Assembly: GCA_030998225.1 (NCBI GenBank)
Contig: JAPYXD010000698.1
Coordinates: 4,939,001-5,003,000 of the forward strand
DNA length: 64,000 nt
Reading direction: 5' to 3'
Source: Diplolepis rosae
Taxonomy: Eukaryota; Arthropoda; Insecta; Hymenoptera; Diplolepididae
The notes under the pieces: generated by a model
Database searches by the model: none
What the model saw: only the letters and a program-made list of their open reading frames with translations
What the model was told of the DNA's origin: nothing
Translations under genes and position numbers: made by a program
Part shown: one piece after another, positions 12,230-23,527 of the stretch
Numbering within the stretch: position 1 is the first letter of the stretch
Layout of the letters: each line of letters begins with the position of its first letter

Positions 12230-12574
12230 GCGCGAAGCGCGAGCGTCATGATGAGAATGTGTTCCATAAGGCTGATAGAGACTTAAGTAAATTGAATTTC
12301 CTGTTTCACTTAAATTCAAAAAGAAATTGAGTGACTTTGAGAAAATGTGTAATTCACATCATCTGTAATATTATTATAAATTTGGTTTGAGATTCAGTAT
12401 CAAATTATAAGAAATAAACTTAAATGTATGCGAAGAGCACAAGACCGAGCGCGAAGCGCGAGGCCCAGAAAGAACGGAGCGCGAAGCGCGACGATCGAAT
12501 CGCGCGCCCTAGGCGTGCTCAAACTTGCGAGCTGCGCGTGAAGCGCGCAATGAGAATGTGCCCGCCAAGCGGGC
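12230..12574. repeat. Cluster of GCGCGAAGCGC mini-hairpins
   Basis: Exact GCGCGAAGCGC occurs at 12230-12240, 12449-12459 and 12479-12489. Related hairpins are at 12533-12549 (TGCGCG stem, TGAAG loop) and 12560-12574 (GCCCGC stem, CAA loop). Short DNA of the form d(GCGAAGC) is known to fold into an unusually stable mini-hairpin. ATGAGAATGTG follows both the first and the fourth hairpin, suggesting a duplicated module. A 61-codon frame through this patch is a by-product of the repeats. Confidence 0.7.
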
Positions 12575-13157
12575 AGATTTTTTCCATTCAAAATAGCGGC
12601 TCAGGATAATTTTTCGTCTGTCGTCTTCGGCGCGAGGTCCAAAAGTGCTCTATTTATCACACATTTACCATTGATCTGAAACAAAAAATTAAATTTCTTT
12701 CTTTTTATAACATATTAACTGGAAGGATAAACCTATAACACTAAAAAAAAACATATATTTCAATATAAAATAAGCCTTTGAAAAATAAGTTGGAATTTCC
12801 GGCTATTTTTCGACATTTTTGACCCCTAAAAGTAATTTATTAACGCAAAATATCTGAAATTTTAGGTTTATCCTTTCGATAATAATGTAGAGAAGAGCCT
12901 CTAAAAACTTAAGATAAATCGGTCAATAACTTTTTGAGTTACAACACGAGCAGTTTTTAAAAATACAGTTTCGAGATAATCGCGTTTAAAGTTTTAGTAC
13001 AGTATCAGGACCAATTTTAGTTAATTAACGATTAATCTGCAATCCCAGGTCTATACAATAGTCCTTCTGAGTCTTCAAAAAACTGATTTTCTTCAATCTG
13101 TTGCTGTTTGCGAGCTGTACGATTTTTTGAAATTTTGACATGGATTTCCCCCCTTAA

Positions 13158-13856
13158 GGGGGGAGATACCTCTAGAACCCTTAAAAAAAGCAGTTTTTTT
13201 CAATTTTATTCTGGGTTAATGAAAACGAAACAAGTCCGGATTTTTTGCATATATTAGAAGGCATTATTTAACTTCAAAAAAACAATTTTTTCATGATAGA
13301 AAAATACAAAATGGCGGAAATATGACGGATCCCGTCGATAGCGTCGCTGCTAACATTTTTTGCGGCCGTCAACTTCCTGGCTAGGTTTTTCATCTGAAAC
13401 GATAAAAGAAAATTTTTTATAAATCGGGAAGCTTTTATCGAGTGCATAGCAGGGGGGTTTTGAGAATTTCGAAAAATTGGGTATATTTTCATGCGTTTCA
13501 TGAAAAAGTGCCATTTTTACCCGTTTTTTTTAACATGAAAATAGTTAAACAACTGTAGAAATACTATTTTTCTCGAAAAAGCGCCCTACCACCCACTTGA
13601 ATATAGAATTATCTATAAAATACCGTTTCATTCAAGTAAATCGGTTGAATAGTTTGCTCGCAATCTTGACGGCCGGATAAAAAAAGTTAGTTTCGAGAAA
13701 ACGAGCCTCAAAGTTATTGTACATGAAAAGATATGTTTCATTGAACTTACGGGTTACCAATAGAACTTTGGGATTATATTTTTGAATAGTTTTTCAATCG
13801 ATTTGAGCAATAAAAAAATTTTTGATTTTTTGAAAGTTCTAGAGGTATCTCCCCCC
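13158..13856. mobile_element. TTAA element (699 bp) abutting the 11042 element
   Basis: The ends GGGGGGAGATACCTCTAGAA and the complementary TTCTAGAGGTATCTCCCCCC are near-perfect inverted repeats. It is flanked by TTAA at 13154-13157, which is also the right target copy of the 11042-13153 element, and by TTAA at 13857-13860. It shares only the G-run terminus with its neighbour. It is non-coding. Confidence 0.85.
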
Positions 13857-14242
13857 TTAAGTGAGAGAATTGGTCGTGAGTGGTTTCAAAAGTTTAAGAA
13901 CGGTAAATTTGACATCGAAGACAAAGAACGCAGTGGACGGCTGAAAGCGTACGAAGAAGCGGGATTGGAAGCATTATTGAATCAAGATTCGTGCCAAGCG
14001 CAAAAAGAACAATACGATGGACAATACTTCGAATAAAACATAAGGTTCTGTTCTTTCACAATAAATGCCCAATTTTTAATAAAAAACGGCGGAAACTTAT
14101 TTGTACACCTGATAATTCATTTTTATGATTTACTCTAACGAAAAGTCTTTCAGTGTGAGTCTCAAAAACTTATCTTGTAGCTTTTAAATCAAAATGAAGC
14201 AGCGCAGTATGGAAATCACGCGATAAAAATTTTGTAGACTCC

Positions 14243-15130
14243 ACTGTATACAATGTTGAATATTTATTTGATAATTTTCCGAAATATATGACTGGAGTTT
14301 TATTCAGTTAGGGGCCGTTCACAAATCTCGTGACTCAAAATCCCCCTCCCCCCCCCCCCCCTGTGACAGAATGTGACGATGTGAAGACCCCCGCGAAGGG
14401 TCGTGTGACGAATTTTAATTCTACTTTGAAAATGATTCACTCATTTTTGATTGTCTGAAGCATCATAATAATTCATGGGCTTGTACTTAGGTCCTACTAA
14501 GGTCTTAAATAATGTGAAAATAACACAACATAGAGTGAAAATATGTATAACAGTATTTGAATGAAAAAAATCTTCTTTACTATTATTTTTTGAACTTGAT
14601 TTACTGAGCTGACTATAAATGTAACAAATAAGCAATTCCATTCGATTTACTTTGTCACGTGTCGTTTTGACCCCCCCCCCACCCTTCCGCGTCCCGAGAT
14701 TCATGGATGGCCTCTTACAGTTTCGTAAAATTAAGATAGAATTTCAGAAAGTTCTGTTATTTTTTAGTAAATTTAAGAAACAATTTCTCAATTTTCAGTT
14801 ACAAAGTGTTGAATATTGCGATACTTGTATCTGGATATTCTGAAGCTTGTAACATGAATAATTTTACGTTTTGGGTAATTGAAAATTTTGTTAGAGTTTC
14901 GTAATTTTATGATAAATTTGATAAAAATTCTGTTACAGTTTGGTACTTTTAAGATACATTTTATGGAAATCCAGTTGAGTTTCACAATATTAAGAAAAAA
15001 TTTTAGAAAATTCAGTACAGTTTTCATAATTTCAAGATACCGTTAGTCAAGAAAATAATAAATATCGTCAAATTTGACGTTACCTTTGTAAGATACAAAT
15101 TTTGTTAGTCTCCGAATATTTCTAACAATG
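14243..15130. repeat. CACTGTTAGAAATT family 2 copy, split by a Harbinger-like MITE
   Basis: Landmarks TGGAGTTTTATTCAGTTA, AAATTAAGATAGAATTTCAG and ATTTCTAACA-type ends match the copies at 36511-36980 and, in reverse, 18300-18560 and 37150-37470. The copy is interrupted at 14311-14714. Confidence 0.65.
14311..14714. mobile_element. PIF/Harbinger-like MITE with TTA duplication
   Basis: GGGGCCGTTCACAAATCTCG and the complement of CGAGATTCATGGATGGCCTC form imperfect inverted ends. The host repeat reads CAGTTACAG uninterrupted. Here TTA is duplicated at 14308-14310 and 14715-14717. C-runs of about 12 and 10 bases lie near both ends. The 3-bp TTA duplication points to PIF/Harbinger. No coding sequence is visible. 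Confidence 0.7.
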
Positions 15131-16651
15131 TGGAAATTTTCCTATTTTCTCCCAAATAATAATATTCAATATTAGTACTTGATGTCGAGTTGCCTTGCAA
15201 ATCGAGTAATAGGTATATTTGGTTAAGAACTACTGGGGAGTGTGTTGGGATATCCGCAATACTCTTGCCGCATCAGGGAGTCCCCGAACATTGTGGACAG
15301 TGATTCTCTTTGGTGGTCACCTTGAGAAGAGAGGTAACATCCAGGTAATTAGATACTGAGAGATACAAGGTTGAGAGACTCTGAAGGGTCTGGTCCAACA
15401 TTTGCATTTACATGTCAAACAAGGATCGATCCTTGGCCCTTGTTAGAGAGGATGAAAACAAGGAGGATGGCAAAGACAATAGAGATGATAGTTTTAATGG
15501 TTGACCACCACTGTTGCCGTCTTCGATGCCATCACCACGATTTACGTGATTCAAAAGAAAGATTATATATACTTTGACTTGCAATACTTAATAAATAAGA
15601 GCCTACAATACTCCAATTGGCTGTGCGCATCCTATACATTTTTACCCTCCCACCTTCAATTATCTCAGTTTTAATTAACTCCTCCATTCTCTTACACTGT
15701 CTTCCTAGGTTTATTGTTTCTGCTTAACACCTACCTTCTAGGAAAAAAACAATATTCATGTGCCATGATAAGTAAAAATGTCCAAACGAGTTTGAAAAAG
15801 TGCTACTGAATCATGTTAACTTATTTATCAGTTAATACCCCTTCTTGTAAATTTTGAAAAATTCGACAGCATTAAATTGACGTTTTGGAATATTCATTGT
15901 AATATGATGAAATATAATTGAATAGGGCTGGAATTGATGACCTTGTGTAAGCAAGAAAAACAAAAAATTTATCTGTATGTAAATAGTATCTCAAACTTTA
16001 AATGCGTTTTTCTTAAAATGACGTTTTCAAAGTCGGTGAATACGATTTATTAAAAATCACTGAACTTATCAATTTTTAAACTTGGCAGCCTCTTCTTGAA
16101 TATAAAAAAACAATCCTTAATCGAAGGATTTTTTTTTTATTAACAAAAAACAAACGAATTTTCTGACAAAAATTGAAGTTTTAAACTGATATTTTTTCGG
16201 TAGCGATTTTTTCGGCAATGACATCGTCAACCACGATATTTCTTTTTTCCATATGAATCTAGCATATTTTATTAAGATAATCTCTAAGTTTCAGAGCAGT
16301 CTATAATTTTTTTCAAAAACGATCAAGCCACCTTAAACTGAATATTAACCTTTAGGTTTTCTCATCTTCTTCTCAAAATTAATATAATAATAATAATTTT
16401 ACAGTTTCTGATGGTAAAAAAGTATCTGGTCGTAGAATTTCTTTTACGTCAGATTTTTTTAGTAACTCCCTATTAAATGTTACAAAAATGGACATTTTTA
16501 TAAGATTGGCCAAAGTAGCCATTTTTAGACCAAAATTTTGTTTACAAAATTAACATCCTAAAGAATTGCTGCAGTCAGATTCATTTTTAGCGTCGAAAAA
16601 TTGATAAGATTCTCCTCCTGAAATTTCTATAACTAAAGAAATCTAAAATTT
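15131..16651. other. Non-repetitive and AT-rich stretch, no gene assigned
   Basis: 15180-15600 is less AT-rich and includes a 68-codon frame (15371-15577) without a known domain or start context. 15725-16620 is AT-rich with no recognised repeat ends. Confidence 0.3.
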
Positions 16652-16972
16652 CCCAGGCCTTTGTAATCCTGGCGCCCCAGGTGGAAATTTACTACTGGCG
16701 CGGTACCATGCCAGAACCACCGTCGGATTTCTGGTACTGGCGCAGTATTGGCTATACCCCCAATGATAACTATCCACTGTACCAGTACTGTACCAGTACT
16801 GGTAATAGTAATCAGTACTGCGCCCGTAGTAAACCAGTAGAGTGCCAACTATCAATGATACCCCTACTTCAGAGTTTCACCAGTACTGCCAAAGAATACC
16901 GCGCCAGTACAGCGCCAGTAGTAAGCCAATACTATACCAATCCTTGACACAGTATTGACAGGCAGTACTGGC
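16652..16972. repeat. CAGTACTG motif array
   Basis: A GC-richer 320-bp block contains CAGTACTG or one-base variants at least seven times (for example around 16780-16820, 16875, 16905 and 16960), interspersed with GGCGC words. Overlapping frames exist on both strands because the motif is palindromic. They are not genes. No clear target duplication is visible, so its mobile nature is inferred from its resemblance to the other motif-filled families here. Confidence 0.5.
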
Positions 16973-17436
16973 ATTACATTTTGCACGTACGAAATGTTTT
17001 ATCCTCTATTTTTATATATGTTGTTCGTTATCGACATTTTAGATTGATGATTTACTTGAATGTGCGGTGAAATTGGAGTTTTATTTGAAATTAAGAAGAC
17101 AGAAATAGCGTATAACTTTATTAGTATTATGATGTGAAAAGTCGATTTATTATTATTGCTATAATAAATTAATGAAGATACAAGTACCTTAGAAACACGT
17201 AAAGATGAAATATTAAAATTTTACACATTTTTTGACGTTTGCGTGACATTGAAGCTTCGGAAATGCACGAACTTTTAAAATTATGTTTACTGTTTATTAA
17301 CCTCTGGCGAATAATCGATATATTTAATAAGTTATCATGTTTAATGGCAAACTAAAACATTTTAGTGTAGTGTCCTCATTCAAAGTAACATAGCACATCA
17401 CGATATGGTTCTGACATAAACTAAAATAATGTTGAT

Positions 17437-17609
17437 GCGCTCTTTAAATCTAAATCAGTGAAAAAATATTTTCACTATTAAATCAGTTAATTTTCACTGA
17501 AGTAAAAAGTAAAATTTGACTGATTTACAGTAACATCTTTTTTGCTATTTGAATCAGTCAAATTTCACTGACAATCAGTATATCTTGACTGATTCAGATT
17601 TTGAGAGTG
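17437..17609. mobile_element. CTCTCTAAA-type MITE, short copy
   Basis: It runs from GCTCTTTAAATCTAAATCAG to CAGATTTTGAGAGTG followed by TA. The interior is AATCAGTGAAA/TTTCACTGA motifs, as in the copy at 570-842. Confidence 0.65.
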
Positions 17610-17998
17610 TAAATTGCACGATATGCAGTATGTAACATTACAGAAAAGAAAATTATTATGAAATAATAATACAGAGGTATATATAAATTTTCGATCGATG
17701 TTATATTGACGCATGCAAAAAGTGCTCCATCTTTCCCGGTTTGAGCTTGAACTCTGAACGCATCTTAGCAAACACATTGACTGGAAAAAACTGATAAAAC
17801 CTTTCAGTTAGCACAGTAAACAAAAGTGATTGCATCACACTTCTTAAAAATTAGAATTAGCTTTGCTCTAAATAGACTTTATAAAATTTTCAGTTTTTGA
17901 AGTTAAATAGGGTTCTCTATATGGGGTCGGAAATCTCTGTTTATTAATTAATTTTTAAAACTTTTATAATTAATAATTGAAGATATATGTTGATGTTG

Positions 17999-18100
17999 AT
18001 AGTTGTCTTTAGGGTCCAAAGTTAATTGAAACTTAAACTTTTACATAATTAAACGTTTTGGCTCTGACCGGAGCCCTCATAACTGATTTATTTTGAATCT
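17999..18100 (-). repeat. Hammerhead-like repeat (copy 3)
   Basis: The minus strand carries GTTATGA (18083-18077), the stem II arms GGCTC and GAGCC with a GGTC loop region, then AAAAC ending at 18055. Both conserved boxes have point changes relative to copy 1, so it is probably inactive. The shared flank AGGGTCCAAAGTTA identifies the family. Confidence 0.5.
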
Positions 18101-18298
18101 TGGGTAAATTATTATGTTTGTGTATATATATAAAAAAATATAAAAAAATATAAAAAGTTTTTTTTTCCTTTTTCGTTTTCTTGGGAACCCCGTAAGAAAA
18201 GTATGCGCCGTTCAAGTTATGTAGTTACCCAGAAAACGAAAAAGGAAAAAAACAGGGAAAAATTAATTTTTTATACACAAACATTATAATTTACTCAA
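18100..18298. repeat. Fold-back repeat
   Basis: AAATTATTATGTTTGTGTATA on the left pairs with TATACACAAACATTATAATTT on the right, and CCTTTTTCGTTTTCTTGGG pairs with CCCAGAAAACGAAAAAGG inside it. The loop is near 18185-18225. It is non-coding. Confidence 0.55.
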
Positions 18299-18299
18299 G

Positions 18300-18560
18300 T
18301 TAGATGTAACTGCATAAAAATTCAGGTACCCAAAACGTAAAATTATTCCTTTTACAAGTTTAAAAATTTCTAGATACATCTATCAGAATATTCAACACTT
18401 TCTAACTGAAAATTAAGAAATTGTTTCTTAAATCTACTAAAAAGTAACTGAATTTTCTGAAATTCTATCTTAATTTTACGAAACTAACTGAATAAAACTC
18501 CAGTTACGTGTTTCAGGAAATTACCGTAGAAATTTCTAACAGTGTAATTGAATTGATGAG
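18300..18560. repeat. CACTGTTAGAAATT family 2, reverse copy
   Basis: It contains AAAACGTAAAATTATTCC, AATTTTCTGAAATTCTATC and ends AATTTCTAACAGTG, the reverse complement of the copies at 14243-15130 and 36511-36980. Confidence 0.6.
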
Positions 18561-18721
18561 TAAATGAATTCTCACTAATTCTCAATTTAGAGAGCTATTA
18601 ACCGACTTTTCACCAATTCACATTTCTTTTCTCAATAGGTGATTGGTGAAATCTTGCAATGCGAACAGTAAAATTTTCAATAAATGCGAACGCAATTATT
18701 GTAATTTTAATGACACAATTT

Positions 18722-19617
18722 CACTGCAAAAAGAAGTGTCTTACCTGGTATCTTACTGTAAGATATGAGATGGGAATTTGCTATCTTCTGTCTTAAAATA
18801 AGATGTCTCACGAAGTGTCTTATTCAAAATTAAGACGACTTACGTATCTTGGTACGAATAAAGATGTAATTTCCGTCTTACAAAATAAGATACTTTATTG
18901 AGTTAGATAATGTGTTTTAGTTTAAGATGTTTGGGATGTCATAAGATGGTTCTGGCATAAGATGTTTCTGAATTGTAAGATATAGCAGGTCAATAAGTTA
19001 GCAAAAACTAAGACGCGTAAAGTGTCAAAGAAGTAGTGGTCGAAAGATAGAATCTAGCTCTCATAGGGTTATAGTTACTGTTCATAACCTCAAGAAATGG
19101 AGCGTTTTGACTGTTCCATGTTTTTCTTCTGTGGTGTAATATCAACTCATTTAGAGGAATATATTGTTCATTTTCATCGACACGATTCTTTATTCAAACT
19201 TTACATATGACGGATGTGGAGCTACATGTAAAAAGTGTAAATCATATCAGCAACACGTGACTCGATATCAGGTATACCTTCTGTTTTAACGTATTGGATA
19301 CGTTTGCTAAATCGCTTGTCTCCTTTTCCAATATAGATCATTTACTTGAATTAATTTTTTTAAGAAGTACGTACAGCCATGTAAGCCACCATATGTGTAG
19401 CAGACACCGGTATGCCGTAAGCTTTTTCTCACAGTATAGAGGTTATAGGAACAATAAACTGTCGGTAACTTAAGTAATCTGTGTTACCGATGGCTCAACT
19501 GAAGATATTTTACGTGTATTCAAATAAGATGTTTTAAGCAACTTGAAAGTGACTACCGAAACATCTTAGATATGACTACACAAGTATCTTAAATTAAGAC
19601 ATTTCTTTTTGCAGTGT
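18722..19617. mobile_element. MITE with CACTGCAAAAAGAAGTGTCT ends and TAAGATGT array
   Basis: CACTGCAAAAAGAAGTGTCT at the left is matched by AGACATTTCTTTTTGCAGTG at the right. Subterminal regions (18740-19000 and 19540-19600) are filled with TAAGATGT/ACATCTTA words in both orientations, while the centre (about 19020-19530) is more ordinary sequence. There is no coding capacity. The target duplication is not clear. Confidence 0.65.
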
Positions 19618-20353
19618 TGACATATGTGCGAATATTTTCTTTTGCGTATTAAAAAAATCCTCTTTCCGGTTTAGTGATACAGTAAGTGCATTTATATATT
19701 AAAATTGCCGTGTTTGATTATGCAATTTGAGGCGAGAGACGTGTTACATGTGCACTTTTAGGGTCAAGGATGGTGTCGTTTCGGTCCCATACGGGTTAAG
19801 AGACGTGGCTAAAATCCGAGATTAACTGCCCATTGTTATACTATGGCACATGTGTGCTAAATACATAAGGTCAAGCGTACATCGAGCATGTACGAACATG
19901 CTCTTGCATGAGCTTTACCAACACTGATCATTCATTTGGAGGACCGGCCGACAGAGAAGTGAAGTTATGTCTGTCAGGTCTCTATTCTTCTCTACATTGT
20001 GCACGAACCACGTTTCCTCTAACGTATAATGATATTTCAGACATGCTCTTACACTCCGTGTGAAATAACAGTTTTAATTCGCATAGTCATATTCATGCAA
20101 TGCGTGAACAAGAGCATAATTTAGATTCATTGTATATGTGATACATGAAGAAAAATGGAGATCAGAAGAATATTAATGATTACTAAAAAACAGAAGTGGT
20201 TACTACAAAATAGGAATAATTACTAGATGACAGAAGAAAAGTTTCATGCAGTTTGAGAATAACTTCTGTGCTGTTAAATTACACTGACCAGGAATTTTAC
20301 TGATAAATTTCTAAGTTTTCATTATCTAGAGCCTTGAAAATAAGGAAAATATG
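19618..20353. other. Non-repetitive stretch, no gene seen
   Basis: No transposon ends, domain-bearing frames or splice patterns were recognised. Confidence 0.3.
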
Positions 20354-20357
20354 TTAA

Positions 20358-20995
20358 GGGGCATAACTAGTTTGAAATTTTGAAAATTTCGATTTTTGTT
20401 GTTGCATTTTTCAACAGCGCAGCAGGCGCTTTTCGAAGAAGAGGAAGATTAATTGTATGGGCCTGCAATAGCAGATTAGCTCTAGGTATGATATTTAAAA
20501 ATTTATAACAATGAAATCAGTACTTTTATCTCAAAACTACATTTTTCAAATTTGCTGCAGTTGTAAGTCAATAACAAATTATCCGATCGACTTGGGTCTT
20601 TTTTAGCTTATTGTGTACTTGTTTTTCCATACAATGAACCTCCAGTTTTATGATTGGATGAAAAATATAATTTTACCAGGCCAAAAACTATCAGATTTTT
20701 CTGTACAATTTTTATTTTTTTTTTCAAAAATCTGCCATTTTGTTGCATTTGAATTTTGTTTTTTACAATCGAGGGTCATTGTATAGGAAATATATTCTAG
20801 TATAATAAAATTTTTGGTTTTATTGATTTCACGCACCGTGAAGGCTACAATCACTGCAGCAGTGGGAGAACTTTTTTTTTTTAAGACTCAGGAGATGGTG
20901 GATAAGTTGCTGAAAATCGAATATTTTCATTTGAAAACATTACTTTGTATTGCAAAAATCACCTTTCTTTTAGGTGGTCAAACTAGCTGTGCCCC
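20358..20995. mobile_element. TTAA element (638 bp), GGGGCATAACTAGTTTGA ends
   Basis: GGGGCATAACTAGTTTGAAA and TCAAACTAGCTGTGCCCC are inverted ends, flanked by TTAA at 20354-20357 and 20996-20999. The second TTAA is also the left flank of the next element. The two short frames inside (plus and minus) overlap and are not genes. Confidence 0.8.
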
Positions 20996-21035
20996 TTAAG
21001 GACAGAAATCAATCAGACCACGTGACTAAAATATA

Positions 21036-21354
21036 CACGGAGAAACTTTTCATGTCAATATATGTTTTATTTTATAATGATGATTCTAAAAAATATTAGG
21101 AATTTAGGGAAAATCGAGGTGTAATGGTAATTATTACTAGTGAACTGGAAACTTTTCGCAGCCAAAATACTAAAGATCAGAAAAATTATATGAAACTAGT
21201 ATAGTTTATAGTAAAGTTTGATACAATCTATACTTAATTATCATATAGTTTCTCTAAAGTTCAGAATTTCGCTGTAAAAAATTCTCACTATGACACGCTT
21301 TTCTCTAAATTGAAACGTAGTTTAGCAAAAATAGTAAACTTGGGTTTCTTCGTG
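21036..21354. mobile_element. CACGGAGAAAC-type MITE (first of an adjoining pair)
   Basis: CACGGAGAAACTTTTCATG to GGGTTTCTTCGTG, with TA on both sides (21034-21035 and 21355-21356). The same interior order as 1343-1660. The right TA also serves as the left TA of the next copy. Confidence 0.75.
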
Positions 21355-21356
21355 TA

Positions 21357-22225
21357 CAAGCAGAAACTTTGTATAACAATATATGTTTTATTTTATAATA
21401 ATGATTCTAAAAAATATTATGAATTTAGGGAATTCGAGGTGTAATGGTAATTATTACTAGTGGACTGGACATTTTTCGCGGCCAAAATACTAGAGATTCG
21501 GAAAAGGATGTGAAAAGGTCATATTAAAGTTCGATACAAACTATAGTAAATTATAATATAGTTCATCACGGGAAAAACATTTATTTTATTTCCTAGTTGC
21601 ATAAAATACTATTTCTACTAGCGGGTTAAAAAGTGGTAACTTCAACAATCACAGGAGTAAAATAAATGTTTTTCCCGTGTTGCAAACGATTTTTTTCTAC
21701 TTAGGGGTCAAAAAATGGATGTGTATGTCCCGCAGGGGGTAATAAAATGGACTTTTTGACCCGCTAGTAGAAATAGTATATTATGCAACTAGGGAGTAAA
21801 ATAAATATTCTTCCCTTGCTGCATACTATTTTTTTCCGCTTAGGGGTCAAAAAATTAATTTATTTGTCCCGCAGGGAACAAAAAAATGTACTTTTTGACC
21901 CGCTAGTTGAAATAGTATTTTATGCAACTTGGGAATAAAATAAATGTTTTTCCCGTGTTGAAATATATTTTTTCTACTAGCGGGCCATAAAGTGGACTTT
22001 ATTGCCCCGTGCGGGGCAAACAAATCCATTTTCTGACCCGCTAGTAGAAAAAATATATTTCAACACGGGAAAAACATTTATTTTCCCTAGTTGCACAATC
22101 TACTAATAATTTACTATAGATAAAGTTCGTTGAGTATTTCGTTGCGAAAAATTCTATACTATTACACGTTTTTCTCTAAATTGAAACGTAATTTAGCAAA
22201 AATTGTAAACTTGGGTTTCTTCGTG
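21357..22225. mobile_element. CACGGAGAAAC-type MITE (second of the pair), split by 139-bp units
   Basis: It starts CAAGCAGAAACTTTGTATAAC, a decayed end of the family, and ends GGGTTTCTTCGTG followed by TA (22226-22227). It is interrupted at about 21557-22095 by an element beginning CGGGAAAAACATTTATTTTA. Confidence 0.65.
21557..22095. repeat. 139-bp tandem repeat block within a fold-back element
   Basis: CGGGAAAAACATTTATTTTA at the left pairs with the complementary sequence ending near 22085. CCCGCTAGTAGAAATAGTAT-type landmarks start near 21761, 21900 and 22038, giving a period of about 139 bp. The same unit forms the larger array at 23790-24543. Confidence 0.7.
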
Positions 22226-22230
22226 TACAT

Positions 22231-22760
22231 TTATTCGTTCATATAAAATATGAAGATCTACAAGTTTGAATCGCAACATTTTTTCATAAGATGTATATTT
22301 TTCTTTTTAATTAAAAAAAATACTATTGAAAATCAAAAATTCAATTTTTTAACAATAATATGTGAAATACGAAAAAAACGTAATTTTGCAAAATTGTTCG
22401 TTCCAATGAGATCTACAAATTTTCTCTGACATAGTTTCTGATAAAACTTATATTTTTCATTATAATTTTAAAAAATACGATTAAAATTAAAAAATTTCAT
22501 TATTTAAACAGAATATGACGTACGAAAAAAACGTTAAGATGTAAAATTATTTGCCGAAATGAGGTCTACAAATTCTCAGTTGGACATTTTTTGACAAGAT
22601 GTATATTTTATGTTTTGGTTTTAAAAAAAACACAAGAAAAGCAGAAATTCCATTTTTGAGCCAAAATATGTGAGATACAAAATAAGCGTTAAAACAAGAA
22701 ATCGTTTGCTTAAAAACAGTCTACGAATTTTTTTCCTTTTTGAGATATTGGGAAGAATAT
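22231..22760. repeat. Tandem ~150-bp units, second locus
   Basis: TCTACAAATT-type landmarks at about 22257, 22411, 22564 and 22720 have a spacing near 154 bp, with the same internal order of words as 11480-12150. It is probably the remains of a copy of the 11042-13153 element type, without the G-run ends. Confidence 0.6.
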
Positions 22761-23065
22761 AACTTTTTTAATTTACGAAGTATCATTCTGAAAATTTTGG
22801 AAACCTAAGAAAATACAATAAAGCTCGTCTGTTAATTTATTTTTGGTAAAATTTTTGAAAAAATTTCGAAAACTCATCAATAATTACAATTAATTGTACA
22901 TTTCTTTTGCAAAACTGTCACTCAAACGAAGTTGACAGACGTTCTTTTTCGTTCTTAGTTGTATTTTCCATATTTCCAGGAAGACATTTTGTAAAATAAA
23001 AAAGTTATCTTACACGAACTTTTATAGGAATTTGGTCACGTGATATGGTTGATCCATGGCCTTAA

Positions 23066-23515
23066 GATGAGAAAAGTTTAGTTGCCTCAGATGTGTTGTG
23101 AAAAAGGCATGTAGGGATCTTTATACCTCAATATACATAGCAGTCTATCTTCGTTTCCCTTCTTTTGCCAATGTGTCGCTGGTAATAGTTCTTTGCTCTT
23201 CTTTCTTCTTCTTTTTCTCTGTTTCTGTGTTGCGCACTCTATTCTTGCTCTTTCCGTCTCCCAGTATGATTTATAGCACTGCTTCAAAGAAGATAGTTAC
23301 AAGAACGTGAATAGAGCATAATGTTTGATATGCTCTGAAAACGAAAGCACATCATTGAATTAATAGTAGACTTTAATGTTCGTTGTTTTACACGCGATTT
23401 GCAAGCTGCACATAATGAAACTTTATTTGACCTTAAGAATGTTTTAATTAATCAACTTTAATTGCATAAAAATAAAGAAATGTCATAAATCACAATGTTT
23501 AAACATTTTAAGGAA
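23066..23515. other. Non-repetitive stretch beside the tRNA gene
   Basis: Pyrimidine-rich on the plus strand around 23190-23260. Overlapping frames on opposite strands (23087-23310) have no recognisable domain. I see no gene. Confidence 0.3.
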
Positions 23516-23527
23516 AAGAAAAAAAAA

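Larger units (their letters stand above)
11042..13153. mobile_element. TTAA element (2.1 kb) with internal tandem units and hairpin cluster
   Basis: The ends GGGGGGAGTCCATGT and ACATGGATTTCCCCCC are inverted repeats flanked by TTAA at 11038-11041 and 13154-13157. About 150-bp units repeat tandemly at 11480-12150 (landmark TCTACAAATT near 11516, 11830 and 11986, with diverged forms near 11680 and 12131). The same units occur at 22231-22760. A GC-rich cluster of mini-hairpins lies at 12230-12575. There is no transposase. piggyBac-like mobilisation is inferred from the TTAA duplication. Confidence 0.8.
10921..14036 (+). pseudogene. Mariner transposase remnant in two blocks
   Basis: Block one (10921-11041) starts with ATG and encodes MLSFEPNKRHLQELLIYF and onward, the first helix-turn-helix, ending ERYGEATL at the TTAA. 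Block two (13861-14036) resumes exactly in frame with SERIGREWFQKFKNGKFD and the RSGR linker. Joining the blocks across a single TTAA restores the reading frame, which shows the TTAA insertions came later. After NQDSCQAQKE the frame jumps directly to YDGQYFE and a stop, the usual mariner C-terminus, so all three catalytic aspartates are deleted. It is inactive as a transposase. Confidence 0.85.
10757..14112 (+). mobile_element. Second mariner, internally deleted and split by two TTAA elements
   Basis: The ends TTAGGTGTGCAAATAAGTTT and its complement (GGAAACTTATTTGTACACCTGA, slightly diverged) are flanked by TA at 10755-10756 and 14113-14114. Removing the two nested TTAA elements and one TTAA leaves about 537 bp, so the mariner had already lost most of its transposase. 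It differs in terminal sequence and protein from the mariner at 9894-10752, so the two are independent insertions at neighbouring TA sites. Confidence 0.9.
21000..23061. mobile_element. TTAA element of the GGCCATGGATCAA family, with nested inserts
   Basis: The left end GGACAGAAATCAATCAGACC and the right end (complement of GGTTGATCCATGGCC) are flanked by TTAA at 20996-20999 and 23062-23065. Short relatives are 52382-52735 and 37859-38129. The length here is inflated by CACGGAGAAAC MITEs, the 139-bp tandem block and a copy of the 150-bp units. There is no transposase. Confidence 0.65.

Noticed and set aside
12424..12609. 61-codon plus and 63-codon minus frames through the GCGCGAAGCGCG cluster
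   Set aside because: The frames are open on both strands because of the palindromic GC-rich repeats.
16633..16947. Three overlapping frames rich in Tyr, Thr and Ser
   Set aside because: They arise from the palindromic CAGTACTG array, which leaves several frames open on both strands.
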